Shown: in pieces, positions 45,401-53,678 of the stretch | Position numbering within the stretch: the stretch's first letter is position 1 | Layout: the number at the start of each line of letters is the position of its first letter | From: UBA6107 sp034430175 | Lineage (GTDB): Bacteria; Chloroflexota; Anaerolineae; Anaerolineales; Anaerolineaceae | Reading direction: 5' to 3' | DNA: 64,000 nt | Assembly: GCA_034430175.1 (NCBI GenBank) | Contig: DAOUFI010000021.1 | Location: 13,737 to 77,736 of the forward strand | Notes under the pieces: generated by a model | What the model was told of the DNA's origin: nothing | What the model saw: only the letters and a program-made list of their open reading frames with translations | Databases searched by the model: none | Translations under genes and position numbers: made by a program

Positions 45401-46210
45401 TCAACGAGCCCCAGCCAAAGAACTGCTGTCTACTTTGCCCCGGTTAAAGATCTGGATCAGTCCCATGAAGCCCCAGGTCATCAAGAAGCTAATAATTGCA
45501 AGAGAAGATGACTCGTAGGTGCGGTTCTGTCCGATCAGAGACATGTATGGGCCAAATGCCTTGATTCCCACCAGGAAACTGGCGATGGTGTATTCCCCGA
45601 TTACTGTAGCGAGGGTAAGAAAGGCACTGTTGATGATGGCAACGCGTAAATTAGGAAAGATCACTTTGAAAAGTATCGTTGACCAACTAGCGCCGAGGCT
45701 TTGTGCGGCTTCGGTCAGCGCGCGCACATCAATTGCTGCTAACCCGGTATCAATGGCACGGTAAACAAACGGCAACGCAAGCACCACGTACATGGCCACC
45801 AACAACACATATGTTCCAAAGAAAGTATTGGTCAAATAGAAAGGCGCACCGCTAAAAGCACGGATCGCGCCAAAGACCAGAACAATAGCCGGAACCACGA
45901 ATGGAAGCATGGAAATGAATTCAACCATTCCCCGTAATTGTGGAAGACGTAGTCGAATCCAATATGCAGTAGGCGCAACCAGAATTATGCTCACGATGAT
46001 GGTAAAAATACCGATGATCACTGAGAATTCGATGGTTTTCCAAAAACTGGGGTCTTTAAAGACGTTTGTGTAAGAAACAAGTGATAAAACACCTTTTTTG
46101 GCCCGCAGAGAAAAGTCAAATGTGGAATAGAGCGGCAGGATAAAGTAAAGCACTCCAAGGATGATCCAAAGCCACGACCAGAAGGATCGTTTTTTCATTG
46201 TCTCAGCCAC
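45401..46210 (-). CDS. ABC transporter permease (PotC-like)
   Basis: The product is 269 residues with six membrane segments and an EAA-type loop (ALTEAAQSLGASWSTILFKVIFPNL). The GTG at 46210 has AGGAG 6 nt upstream. It overlaps the preceding permease gene by 16 bp, so translation is coupled. Confidence 0.88.
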   Translation of the reverse strand: MAETMKKRSFWSWLWIILGVLYFILPLYSTFDFSLRAKKGVLSLVSYTNVFKDPSFWKTIEFSVIIGIFTIIVSIILVAPTAYWIRLRLPQLRGMVEFISMLPFVVPAIVLVFGAIRAFSGAPFYLTNTFFGTYVLLVAMYVVLALPFVYRAIDTGLAAIDVRALTEAAQSLGASWSTILFKVIFPNLRVAIINSAFLTLATVIGEYTIASFLVGIKAFGPYMSLIGQNRTYESSSLAIISFLMTWGFMGLIQIFNRGKVDSSSLAGAR

Positions 46211-47106
46211 CTTTCACTCCTGCGCCGCAACGAATAGTAAATGGCCATCATAACTGCCATAACAATGACCATACCCACTGCCAGGGCATAACCCAGGCCA
46301 GGATTATAGAGGATATCACCCTTGATCTGTGAACCGATCACGATCGTGATCAGATTGATGAAACCACCTGTCAATGAATAGGCTGTCGCATAAGCTCCAA
46401 ATGAATTGCCAAATAGTAAGATCATCGAGCCCAGGATCGAAGGCATCAAAATGGGCAAAGCTACCTTCCGCCAGTATGTGGCGGATGAAGCGCCCAAGTT
46501 GGCGGCTGCTTCGCTCCATTCCTTACGCAGCCCATCAAGAGCGGGGGTGATCACCAGGATCATCAATGGAAATTGAAAGAAAATATAGGTTAGGGTCAAC
46601 CCCCAAAAACTATAAAGGCTAAAACCAGCTTTGTACAAATCTAAATTAAAGAGAGTTTTCAGTAATATGGTCACCAACCCCGTGCGACCCAGCGTAGCAA
46701 TGAACGCGAAAGCCAGTGGAACACCAGCGAAATTCGACGCGACGCCAGAAAAGGTCAGTAAGGATGACCTGACTCCACCTGGTAGTTTTCCAACTGTGAT
46801 TGCGTACGCCATAAGGAAACCGAGAAGACCGCCTCCAAGCGCAGTGGCCAGGCTGATCTTGATCGTTACCCAATAGGCGTTCAAGATATCTGACTTGAGT
46901 AAGCCAGCCAGGTTGGCAAGGGTAAGATGATTTTCTTCATCCAAGAAAGCACGAACCAGCAAAGTCAGGGATGGAAGCGCAACAAACAGGGCGACGAAAA
47001 GGAAAAATGGCACAACTCCAAGCCAATCTCGCCAGCCTGAATGGTGGGGACGCGCTTTTGGCGCGTCCCCTAACTTTACAATTTTTGTATCTGTTTTACT
47101 TGACAT
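46195..47106 (-). CDS. ABC transporter permease (PotB-like)
   Basis: The product is about 303 residues with six membrane segments beginning near residue 25 and the loop EWSEAAANLGASSATYWRKVALPIL. The ATG at 47106 overlaps the end of the binding-protein gene. It forms the channel with the PotC-like permease. Confidence 0.88.
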   Translation of the reverse strand: MSSKTDTKIVKLGDAPKARPHHSGWRDWLGVVPFFLFVALFVALPSLTLLVRAFLDEENHLTLANLAGLLKSDILNAYWVTIKISLATALGGGLLGFLMAYAITVGKLPGGVRSSLLTFSGVASNFAGVPLAFAFIATLGRTGLVTILLKTLFNLDLYKAGFSLYSFWGLTLTYIFFQFPLMILVITPALDGLRKEWSEAAANLGASSATYWRKVALPILMPSILGSMILLFGNSFGAYATAYSLTGGFINLITIVIGSQIKGDILYNPGLGYALAVGMVIVMAVMMAIYYSLRRRSERWLRQ

Positions 47107-48202
47107 CGGCACCAACAACAGACATCCATTGATCGGCGATCAAAGCCTTTGCTGCATTGATCTGATCGATGCTCGGGAATGCGACAGGACCATCGAACGT
47201 AGGCAGCTTGGCTACAGCTTCGGCATCGAGGGTACCTTTTTCTTTCATGTCGTTATAGCGGATCGGGTGACAATACCCCTTCAGCCAGATATTCTGACCC
47301 TCATCACTGTAGAGGAATTCCATCCACAGTTTGGCAGCATTCGGGTGTGGAGCGTATGCGGAAATGGCCTGGATATAAATACCAGCGATGGTGCCACTCT
47401 TCGGGTAAACAACGGCAATGTTCGGATTGCCAGCCAGGGTATCCTTGTCAGCCAGGGCAGAATAGTCCCAGCGGAGGATGATGGGGGTCTCGCCCTTGGC
47501 AACAGTTGCCTGCTTGGCGATGACGGGGACGAAGTTACCAGCATCGTTGACCTGTTTGAAGAAATCAAGGCCAGCCTGGACATCATCCAGTGAGCCGCCA
47601 TTGTACAGGGCTGCAGCGTAAACACTCATCTGAGCCTGAGCGGATGCACGCGGATCGCCAGAGAGAGCGAACTGACCAGCATATTCGGGCTTGAGCAGGT
47701 CAGACCAATCCTGGGGGACATTGGTGACGACATCGCTATTCACTTCGAATGCGAGCACACCATAATAGTCACCGTACCAGTAACCATCTGGATCCTTCGA
47801 CTCATCCGGGATCGAATCCCATGTGGAGACTTTATAGGGTTGCACCAAACCTTCTTCGATCAATTGAGGTCCAAAACCATAACCTACGTCGATCACATCC
47901 GGAGCCTGTGGACCTTTGTTGTCTTTATTCGCTTTAATGGCTTCGATCTCATCGGCTGAACCGGCATCCGGATTCAATTCATTCACGGTGATGCCATATT
48001 TCGCTGAGAAGGCTGAGATTGCTTCACCATAATTGCACCAGTCATGGGGCAGAGCGATGACAGTCAAGGAGCCTTCCGCTTTGGCGGCTTTGACCAAGTC
48101 GGAGTCCGCTGCTGAACCTGTTGAAGTTTTTCCACAGGCAGCCAGAAGCATCGACATGATCACAACGATCGATAAAACAAAGAACATTTTTTTGGTGTGC
48201 AT
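47096..48202 (-). CDS. Extracellular solute-binding lipoprotein (spermidine/putrescine-type)
   Basis: The product is 368 residues with a lipoprotein signal (lipobox LLAAC, Cys about 23) and a bilobed binding domain (LTVIALPHDWCNYGEAI...; ILRWDYSAL; AAKLWMEFLYSDEGQ). Relatives bind polyamines or similar small amines. The ATG at 48202 has AAGGAG 7 nt upstream. It is the first gene of the importer, which sits between the two-component system and eutA. No EutH permease is present, so ethanolamine uptake by this system is a reasonable guess that the sequence alone cannot prove. Confidence 0.85.
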   Translation of the reverse strand: MHTKKMFFVLSIVVIMSMLLAACGKTSTGSAADSDLVKAAKAEGSLTVIALPHDWCNYGEAISAFSAKYGITVNELNPDAGSADEIEAIKANKDNKGPQAPDVIDVGYGFGPQLIEEGLVQPYKVSTWDSIPDESKDPDGYWYGDYYGVLAFEVNSDVVTNVPQDWSDLLKPEYAGQFALSGDPRASAQAQMSVYAAALYNGGSLDDVQAGLDFFKQVNDAGNFVPVIAKQATVAKGETPIILRWDYSALADKDTLAGNPNIAVVYPKSGTIAGIYIQAISAYAPHPNAAKLWMEFLYSDEGQNIWLKGYCHPIRYNDMKEKGTLDAEAVAKLPTFDGPVAFPSIDQINAAKALIADQWMSVVGADVK

Positions 48203-48386
48203 CACTTTTCTCCTTTTTGAGTATTAAAAAAAACAGTCAAGCGAATAGCTTAACTGGTTTTCCTACAACCAACTTGCGTGGTAATTCAGCGATACCAGGA
48301 TAATCCCGGATGTCGTATGTTGCTGCAATAAGGAAATAATGTGATGAAATAACGGCAAAATGTCCATGTTTTCCTAAATGGTTTCA

Positions 48387-48399
48387 TAATTATACATAA
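48387..48399. promoter_or_regulatory. Shared 13-mer upstream of the ABC operon
   Basis: TAATTATACATAA occurs here and again at 50947-50959 upstream of the response regulator gene. On the minus strand it reads TTATGTATAATTA, which contains a TATAAT -10 hexamer. It may be a promoter element or a site for the response regulator. Confidence 0.45.
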
Positions 48400-48441
48400 T
48401 TTGTATTCGGAAAGATATCATTATTTTTGTAATATCTTTTC

Positions 48442-48464
48442 AAAAAAAGCCACCTCGCGGCAGC
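48442..48464 (-). terminator. Terminator after the sensor kinase gene
   Basis: On the minus strand GCTGCC-GCGA-GGTGGC forms a 6-bp stem including two G-U pairs, followed by seven T residues. Confidence 0.65.
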
Positions 48465-48499
48465 CTGTTTTTCAAAACTCAACGTTCATCTGCGAAATA

Positions 48500-50146
48500 T
48501 TAACCTTCCTCTTCTTTTTCCCCCACCTCTTTGGGTAATACGATCGTAAATGTTGTTCCCTTACCTTCTTCACTCTCCACCATGATCTGACCATTGTGCA
48601 CCTGCACCACCCGCTTGACGAGTGAGAGTCCAAGCCCGGTACCCTGCTGGTCTTGTTTGGTGGTAAAGAACGGTTCAAAGATCTGACCAATGTATTCGTT
48701 GGGAATGCCCACACCGCTGTCACTGATCTTGACGAAGAAGTTCTTTCCATCAAACTTGGTAGAGATGGATACCTCACCTGGTTTCGTTTTGATTGCTTCG
48801 ATCGAATTCATAATCAGATTGATCCAAACGCTTTGAAGATAATTCTCGCTGGCGGTAATCAACGGCATATCCTTGCCGCGATTAAAAAGAATATTGATTT
48901 CGTTGGAAAGGAATTCATGCGAAAGCAGCATCAACGCGCTTTGAATGGATTCATTCAAGTCCAGCGGTGTGAAGTTGAATTCCTCTTTGCGAACCGAGCC
49001 AAGTAGATTACGTACCACCTGGGTAGCCTTGAGACCCGCAGTCTCGATCAGGCGCGCGGATTGCTTCAGATCTTCCTGATCGTCTGGTAGGTCCGCCGCA
49101 AGGATCTGAGCGTTGGCGATGATCGAGGTTAATGGATTATTGATCTCATGCGCCACTCCAGCCGCTAATTGGCCAACAGCAGCCAACTTTTCACTCTGGA
49201 TCAATTCAGCTTCCAATCTGCGCTTTTCAGTGATGTTTTCTTCCAAAAGAATCACCTGGTCGCATCTACCTCCTTCATCTGCCACAGGATAGGTGTGGAT
49301 TTCCCATTCCTGGCTGCTGCGATCCTTTTGCAGGTGATGAACCTTACGGATGTTCGGTTTCTTGGTAGTAAAGGTTTTTGATGCCTGGCAACCCGGGCAT
49401 GGCGTGTTGAGGTGGTAAAACCCAGCGTAACATTTCTGCCCCACCAGCTCCTGCGGACGTTGGTCTGCCCTGTCTGCGCGGCTCTGGTTGACCGCCATCA
49501 GGCGATAGTCTTTGTCAATGATGTAAAAGGACTCCGGAATGTTATCGAACAATGTTCGAAGAGTATTACGTGAGTTTAATAATTGTTGTTCCTTGAATTC
49601 CATTTGGTCGTGATTCTCTTCTAATTGCGCGATCAAATGGGTGGAATAGGTGCGGCTGGCCAGGGCGTCGATAAACAACGTAAATATCGCTTTATGAAAT
49701 TTATCCATGGGCGCGTATGGAGAATTTCCGATCGCCAATATTCCCAGCAATTGAGACTGAAAAATCAAAGGTGAGCAGGTGAGGGATTTGACTGGTATTC
49801 CACCCACCGAATCGACCCTAGAATTGATTTCTTCCGATGAATCAAAGACACGATCGATCAACTTCAAGTCCTGATAACATTGGTGCAGGATACCCGAAGT
49901 CAACTCGACCGTCTCTTCGGTCAAACTACTTTCGCCTTTTCTGGCAGATTTTTTGATCGCCTGAGTCCCACCCTCAGAATCTGTGACGAGCAGGATAGAA
50001 TATTCATTTTCGAAGATTTGCGAAAGTGCGATCAGGAATAATCCCTGGCAGTCTTCCAATCCTAATCGTGAATCGTTTAATTTTCCCAGGAGACTGATTG
50101 CTTCCAGGGTGATCTCTTCATTCTTGATCTCTTTATTCTCTACCAT
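48500..50146 (-). CDS. Sensor histidine kinase with GAF-like and PAS domains
   Basis: The product is 548 residues. A GAF-like region (about 20-180) precedes a PAS domain (about 195-310) with an unusual CPGC motif in FYHLNTPCPGCQASK. HisKA follows (VAHEINNPLTSI, phospho-His) and then HATPase (DSGVGIP, GTGLGLSLVKR). No membrane helix is seen, so it senses a soluble signal; the CxxC suggests a redox or metal input. The ATG overlaps the response regulator stop (TAATG), so the two are coupled. It lies in the ethanolamine locus but differs from the EutW kinase family. Confidence 0.88.
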   Translation of the reverse strand: MVENKEIKNEEITLEAISLLGKLNDSRLGLEDCQGLFLIALSQIFENEYSILLVTDSEGGTQAIKKSARKGESSLTEETVELTSGILHQCYQDLKLIDRVFDSSEEINSRVDSVGGIPVKSLTCSPLIFQSQLLGILAIGNSPYAPMDKFHKAIFTLFIDALASRTYSTHLIAQLEENHDQMEFKEQQLLNSRNTLRTLFDNIPESFYIIDKDYRLMAVNQSRADRADQRPQELVGQKCYAGFYHLNTPCPGCQASKTFTTKKPNIRKVHHLQKDRSSQEWEIHTYPVADEGGRCDQVILLEENITEKRRLEAELIQSEKLAAVGQLAAGVAHEINNPLTSIIANAQILAADLPDDQEDLKQSARLIETAGLKATQVVRNLLGSVRKEEFNFTPLDLNESIQSALMLLSHEFLSNEINILFNRGKDMPLITASENYLQSVWINLIMNSIEAIKTKPGEVSISTKFDGKNFFVKISDSGVGIPNEYIGQIFEPFFTTKQDQQGTGLGLSLVKRVVQVHNGQIMVESEEGKGTTFTIVLPKEVGEKEEEG

Positions 50147-50898
50147 TAATTCTCTTCATCTCGGATGGTATATCCAAACCCGGAAACGGTTTCAATAAAA
50201 ACCGGGTTCTTTGGATCCGGTTCGATCCTTTCGCGCAAGTTTTTGATATGTACTCTCACCAGATCCGGGCTGCCGGAGTCCAGGGGATAGTTCCAAACCT
50301 CGTCGAGCAAGCGCGCTGGTGAGAACACCTCACCCACGTTGCGCATCATGTGGAACAAAAGATCGTATTGTATGGGAGTCAACCTGATCTTTGCTCCTGT
50401 CGGCATAGTCAACTCAAAAGTACGCGTATCGAGCTGATATCCTTTAACGGTAACGATCGGCGTTCCCCCGGACAGGTTGGAACCGGGATGTTTACCACCC
50501 CTTGATTCACTTGAGCGGGGAAATTCCGCTCTGCGGATGATCGCCCGGATGCGCAAGATAAACTCATTTACATTAAAAGGTTTGCCCAAATAATCATCCG
50601 CTCCAGCCAAAAAACCTAGCACCTTATCTTCGTCTTTTGTCCTGGCTGTGAGGATCAGTATGGGAATCTCCGAGATGAGTGGATCTGCGCGCATTTCCTT
50701 GCATACAGTCAATCCATCCATTCCGGGCATGATCAGGTCAAGTACCACCAAATTGGGTAAGTGACGCTTGGCCAACTGGATTCCTTCTACTCCCGTTCGA
50801 GCCAGGATCACCCGGAAATTCTCCCGTCTCAGACAATGCTCGATCGTCTGAGCAACCAGGTCTTCATCTTCGATCACGAGAACACTTTTTTGATCCAT
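50146..50898 (-). CDS. OmpR/PhoB-family response regulator
   Basis: The product is 250 residues. The receiver domain has VIEDED, the phospho-Asp in VVLDLIMPGMDG and the Lys in GKPFN. A winged-helix DNA-binding domain follows at about residues 150-245 (RLTPIQYDLLFHMM... VRVHIKNLRERIE). It is encoded directly upstream of its partner kinase and divides the BMC operon from the ABC/eut genes. The repeated 13-mer upstream of both its own gene and the ABC operon is a candidate binding site. It is unlike the ANTAR regulator EutV. Confidence 0.92.
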   Translation of the reverse strand: MDQKSVLVIEDEDLVAQTIEHCLRRENFRVILARTGVEGIQLAKRHLPNLVVLDLIMPGMDGLTVCKEMRADPLISEIPILILTARTKDEDKVLGFLAGADDYLGKPFNVNEFILRIRAIIRRAEFPRSSESRGGKHPGSNLSGGTPIVTVKGYQLDTRTFELTMPTGAKIRLTPIQYDLLFHMMRNVGEVFSPARLLDEVWNYPLDSGSPDLVRVHIKNLRERIEPDPKNPVFIETVSGFGYTIRDEEN

Positions 50899-50946
50899 GT
50901 TTTCTCCCTTATCGCCGGGATTGTTCTGGAAAAAATGACCTACTAG

Positions 50947-50959
50947 TAATTATACATAA
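50947..50959. promoter_or_regulatory. Shared 13-mer upstream of the response regulator gene
   Basis: Identical to the element at 48387-48399 (TAATTATACATAA). A TTGACA lies further upstream on the minus strand (50978-50983) but 23 bp from the -10-like hexamer, too far for a standard promoter. Confidence 0.45.
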
Positions 50960-51016
50960 AATCAAAAAAGCGGTTTATGTCAAATTAATGTTTGTAAGGT
51001 TAATGTAATGTTCGTT

Positions 51017-51997
51017 TTATGGCAATTTGCATGCGTTCACGGTGTTGCGCAACGCCTCTTCAAGACCGTCACTTCCATATCCTAGAGCGAGTTGCGAAGG
51101 GGTGGGATCAAAGAATGTCATCGCTGACTGCAATTTGATCAGCGCCAGTGGATCCAGACCGCTTTCTTTGCCCTGAAGGAGATGACCCAACTTGACGAAG
51201 AATGTACCGGTAGTCACAAGCCAATTTGGTAGGGTAATAACCTTTTTGGCGATACCCAGGTTGTAATTGATGCGGTTGAGAAGCTCCACCCAGGTGAGAT
51301 TTTCGCCGCCGATCAGGTAACGCTCACCACCCTTTCCCCTCTCAACAGCGCCGGCAATCGCTTCAGCCACGTGTTCCACGGTGATGCAATTGGTTCCGCC
51401 ACGCGTGTAGAAAAGGATTGGGGTGAACTGAATGTAATCGATGAGCGGCTTCCAGAGAGGGATTCGTCCAGGCATGGCACCAAAGATATAAGGCAGCTCC
51501 AAGATCATTACCTCCATATCTTTACCCCCAGCTTCAATGGCCGCGGCTTCCTGTTCCACACGGCTACGGATGTATGGATGATGTCGGCTGAGCTGTAATT
51601 GTGGCCAGACGCGATCGAAATAAGCAAAGTATGAACCCAGTACGATGCCTTTTTTCACACCCACCTTACGCGCCAGAGTTAGCAGGCGCACGGTGGCTAC
51701 AACATTGTGTTTATAAAAGAAAGGATACGAGGGTGCTTTCGGAGTCAACCGATCATCAGCACCGGCGGCATAGACCACCGTGTCTTGCCCCTTGAGTAAT
51801 GACATTACCTCATCATCGGATAACTGGTTGAGGTCGGCCAATTGGATCTTCACCTGTGACGGGAAGAGATCATCTGCTGGGAGGGGAGGTAAAGCCAGGA
51901 TGGTCACATGATGCCCTCGCTTGATCAACTCGCGCACAGCGTGATATCCGAGAAACCCTGTGCCGCCGATAAGCAATACACTTTGCATCTTTTCCAT
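51017..51997 (-). CDS. NAD(P)-dependent epimerase/dehydratase-family protein
   Basis: The product is about 326 residues of the extended short-chain dehydrogenase family. It has the Rossmann motif LIGGTGFLGYHAV at the N-terminus, a DTVVYAAGAD strand, and no obvious YxxxK triad. It may therefore be an atypical reductase or a complex-I-assembly-like member. GAGGA 7 nt upstream selects the ATG at 51997. It follows the BMC operon terminator, so it has its own promoter or depends on readthrough. A role in the compartment is not evident. Confidence 0.75.
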   Translation of the reverse strand: MEKMQSVLLIGGTGFLGYHAVRELIKRGHHVTILALPPLPADDLFPSQVKIQLADLNQLSDDEVMSLLKGQDTVVYAAGADDRLTPKAPSYPFFYKHNVVATVRLLTLARKVGVKKGIVLGSYFAYFDRVWPQLQLSRHHPYIRSRVEQEAAAIEAGGKDMEVMILELPYIFGAMPGRIPLWKPLIDYIQFTPILFYTRGGTNCITVEHVAEAIAGAVERGKGGERYLIGGENLTWVELLNRINYNLGIAKKVITLPNWLVTTGTFFVKLGHLLQGKESGLDPLALIKLQSAMTFFDPTPSQLALGYGSDGLEEALRNTVNACKLP

Positions 51998-52010
51998 AGC
52001 CGCATCCTCA

Positions 52011-52038
52011 AAATAAAGAAAACCCGCCAACTGGCGGG
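52011..52038 (-). terminator. Strong terminator ending the BMC shell/enzyme operon
   Basis: On the minus strand CCCGCC-AGTT-GGCGGG (52023-52038) is followed by TTTTCTTTATTTT. It lies 7 bp past the last BMC gene. Confidence 0.92.
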
Positions 52039-52044
52039 AGATTA

Positions 52045-52317
52045 TCATGACTCAGTAAAAAGTGAATCGACGATGCCAACGATCACCGAGATGATGCAGG
52101 CGTCGGGGTTCTTGAGCACCTGCCTGGCGCCGTTGCCCTCGCGGTTGATCAAAACGGTATCACCAATCCCTGCATGCGTGGTGTCAATGGCGATGAAATC
52201 GTCGTCGGCTTTCTCACCAGGCATCACCAGGGGCTGACAGACTAGCAGCCTGCGGTTCTTATAATGCTCATGCCCAATGGTGGTAACCACGGTACCCACT
52301 ACTTTTGCAAGGATCAT
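52045..52317 (-). CDS. eutN: Microcompartment vertex protein, EutN/CcmL family (BMC-P)
   Basis: The product is 90 residues. It starts MILAKVVGTVVTT and has the family core LLVCQP, AIDTTHAGIGDTVLI and VIVGIVDSL. BMC-P pentamers close the twelve vertices of the polyhedral shell. It is one of three paralogs in this operon and is the last gene before the terminator. Confidence 0.92.
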   Translation of the reverse strand: MILAKVVGTVVTTIGHEHYKNRRLLVCQPLVMPGEKADDDFIAIDTTHAGIGDTVLINREGNGARQVLKNPDACIISVIVGIVDSLFTES

Positions 52318-52327
52318 CTCAATTCAC

Positions 52328-52648
52328 CTATGTGTAACTCGTCCAACCCGGTTTGAGGGTGTAATCAAACTCCCCATCCGGACGCACATCCAGCCCATCC
52401 ACAATCCCCACCAGGGCCAGGTCAACCGGCACAAACTTGACCTGTGGCATGGCCAACGCAGCTTCCCGCGAGCGTACCATCACGCAAAGGTCGCCGGGGC
52501 CGGCCTGGACCACATCGGCAGCCACCTGCAAGGTTCCCAGGGGTTGAAGGTGCCTGTCGAGCGGTTGCACGACGAGCAGCTTCAAGCCCTCAGTACCCGG
52601 GTACTTAATAGTGCAGATGGCGGTACCTTTTACCCGGCCGAAGAGCAT
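52328..52648 (-). CDS. Microcompartment vertex protein, EutN/CcmL family (BMC-P), divergent
   Basis: The product is 106 residues. The family frame is clear (MLFGRVKGTAICT; LLVVQPLD; DVVQAGPGDLCVMV; ALVGIVDGLDV), with a longer insertion before the last strand and an extended C-terminus. It is 10 bp from the next BMC-P gene and 3 bp from the preceding gene. Three different vertex paralogs are typical of compartments with mixed shells. Confidence 0.88.
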   Translation of the reverse strand: MLFGRVKGTAICTIKYPGTEGLKLLVVQPLDRHLQPLGTLQVAADVVQAGPGDLCVMVRSREAALAMPQVKFVPVDLALVGIVDGLDVRPDGEFDYTLKPGWTSYT

Positions 52649-52651
52649 GAG

Positions 52652-53017
52652 TTATTTCACTCCCACGTTATTCAGCACACGGGTGATGATGGTTTCAAGT
52701 AGCGCTGAGTCCACCTGGTTGCCCAATTTCGCCTTGACGGCGTCGCGGATACGCTGGCGCAGGTCTTCCTCATCCATGTAGTTCTCCTTACCACATTTCT
52801 GGCAGGGAGAAGCCGCGGAAGCTGTGACTTGACTGATATAAGGTCGAATCGGGGCAGCCGGAGGAGTGTCGTGCGACTGCAAGAGCTTGACGCCTAGCTT
52901 TTCAGCGCGCTCATATGCCAACTCAGTGAGAACAACATCATCGGTCACCCGCAGACTCATTTCACCGCGTCTGGCCAGGTCTTCGATATCACGTTCAGTA
53001 AAAAATTGTTTGGGCAT
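52652..53017 (-). CDS. BMC-associated protein with EutQ-N-like domain, CxxC and targeting-like helix
   Basis: The product is about 121 residues and no function is known to me. Residues 1-47 (PKQFFTERDIEDLA ... AEKLGVKLL) resemble the N-terminus of the EutQ-like protein in this window. A Pro-rich linker leads to CQKC, which could bind a metal or form a disulfide. The C-terminus is a Leu/Ile-patterned helix (DSALLETIITRVLNNVG) like a microcompartment encapsulation peptide. GGAG 7 nt upstream selects the ATG at 53017. It sits between the BMC-T and BMC-P genes, so it is probably a cargo or assembly factor. Confidence 0.65.
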   Translation of the reverse strand: MPKQFFTERDIEDLARRGEMSLRVTDDVVLTELAYERAEKLGVKLLQSHDTPPAAPIRPYISQVTASAASPCQKCGKENYMDEEDLRQRIRDAVKAKLGNQVDSALLETIITRVLNNVGVK

Positions 53018-53040
53018 AAAATGCTCCATTTTCCTGCAAT

Positions 53041-53670
53041 TTAGTGGCCGGATACGCCTTCAAGCGCGTCCAGGGCTGCGATCGCAGCGTTCTTGGCCGT
53101 GACGATCTCGGCTTCGGTTCCTGAAAGCCACATACGGCCAAAGCGTCCGACCGATGAAACATGCACGATCTTGATATTGGCTTTCTTTTCAGCCTCGTTG
53201 CAAGCGTAATTGATATAAGCTGCCGGGGCACATTCGAGCACCAACATGGTTTCACCCGGGACAAGCATGCTGCCACGGCGGAACCGGTTGATTAATTGCG
53301 CCTGGTAGGGATCCACTCTTGTGATGACCTGTGTGGAAACCACCTCGGGTTTGATCCGGTCTTGCTCTTTCAATCCAAGGCGGTCGAGCACAACCTGCCC
53401 GGCCTCGAGAACGGCTGCCTGGTTTAGAGAGTGAACCTCGAACATACCGAACTCACGTTCAACGATCTGCGCGCCTGGTCTGGCTTCGGTAGCTTTGACG
53501 GCAATATCAACCACGCGGAAGGCTTCGTTGCCCGGCGCCATTTCAACATAAAGGGAAGCCATCCCCTCAACGGGGAGATCGCCCTGGGTGATCGTACCCA
53601 CAAATGCGGCATACTGTGCCTGCATCCTGTCTAAAAAACAATAACATCGTAATGAAAATGCTTCAGCCAT
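53041..53670 (-). CDS. Tandem BMC-domain shell protein (BMC-T)
   Basis: The product is 209 residues with two BMC-like halves. The first covers about residues 20-105 (SLYVEMAPGNEAFRVVDIAVKA; MFEVHS). The second covers about 130-205 (MLVLECAPAAYINYACNEAEKKANIKIVHV and VGRFGRMWLSG). Such proteins form trimers that occupy hexamer positions and often carry larger pores. AGGAGG precedes the ATG. It is distinct from EutL elsewhere in the locus. Confidence 0.82.
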   Translation of the reverse strand: MAEAFSLRCYCFLDRMQAQYAAFVGTITQGDLPVEGMASLYVEMAPGNEAFRVVDIAVKATEARPGAQIVEREFGMFEVHSLNQAAVLEAGQVVLDRLGLKEQDRIKPEVVSTQVITRVDPYQAQLINRFRRGSMLVPGETMLVLECAPAAYINYACNEAEKKANIKIVHVSSVGRFGRMWLSGTEAEIVTAKNAAIAALDALEGVSGH

Positions 53671-53678
53671 ACAGCCTC

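Noticed and set aside
50949..50983. TTGACA/TATAAT as a standard promoter for the response regulator gene.
   Set aside because: The spacer is 23 bp, too long for a normal sigma70 promoter.
48203..51016. Cobalamin riboswitch or EutVW-type antitermination elements in the eut locus.
   Set aside because: No B12-box-like sequence or paired ANTAR hairpins were seen, and the response regulator has a winged helix, not an ANTAR domain.
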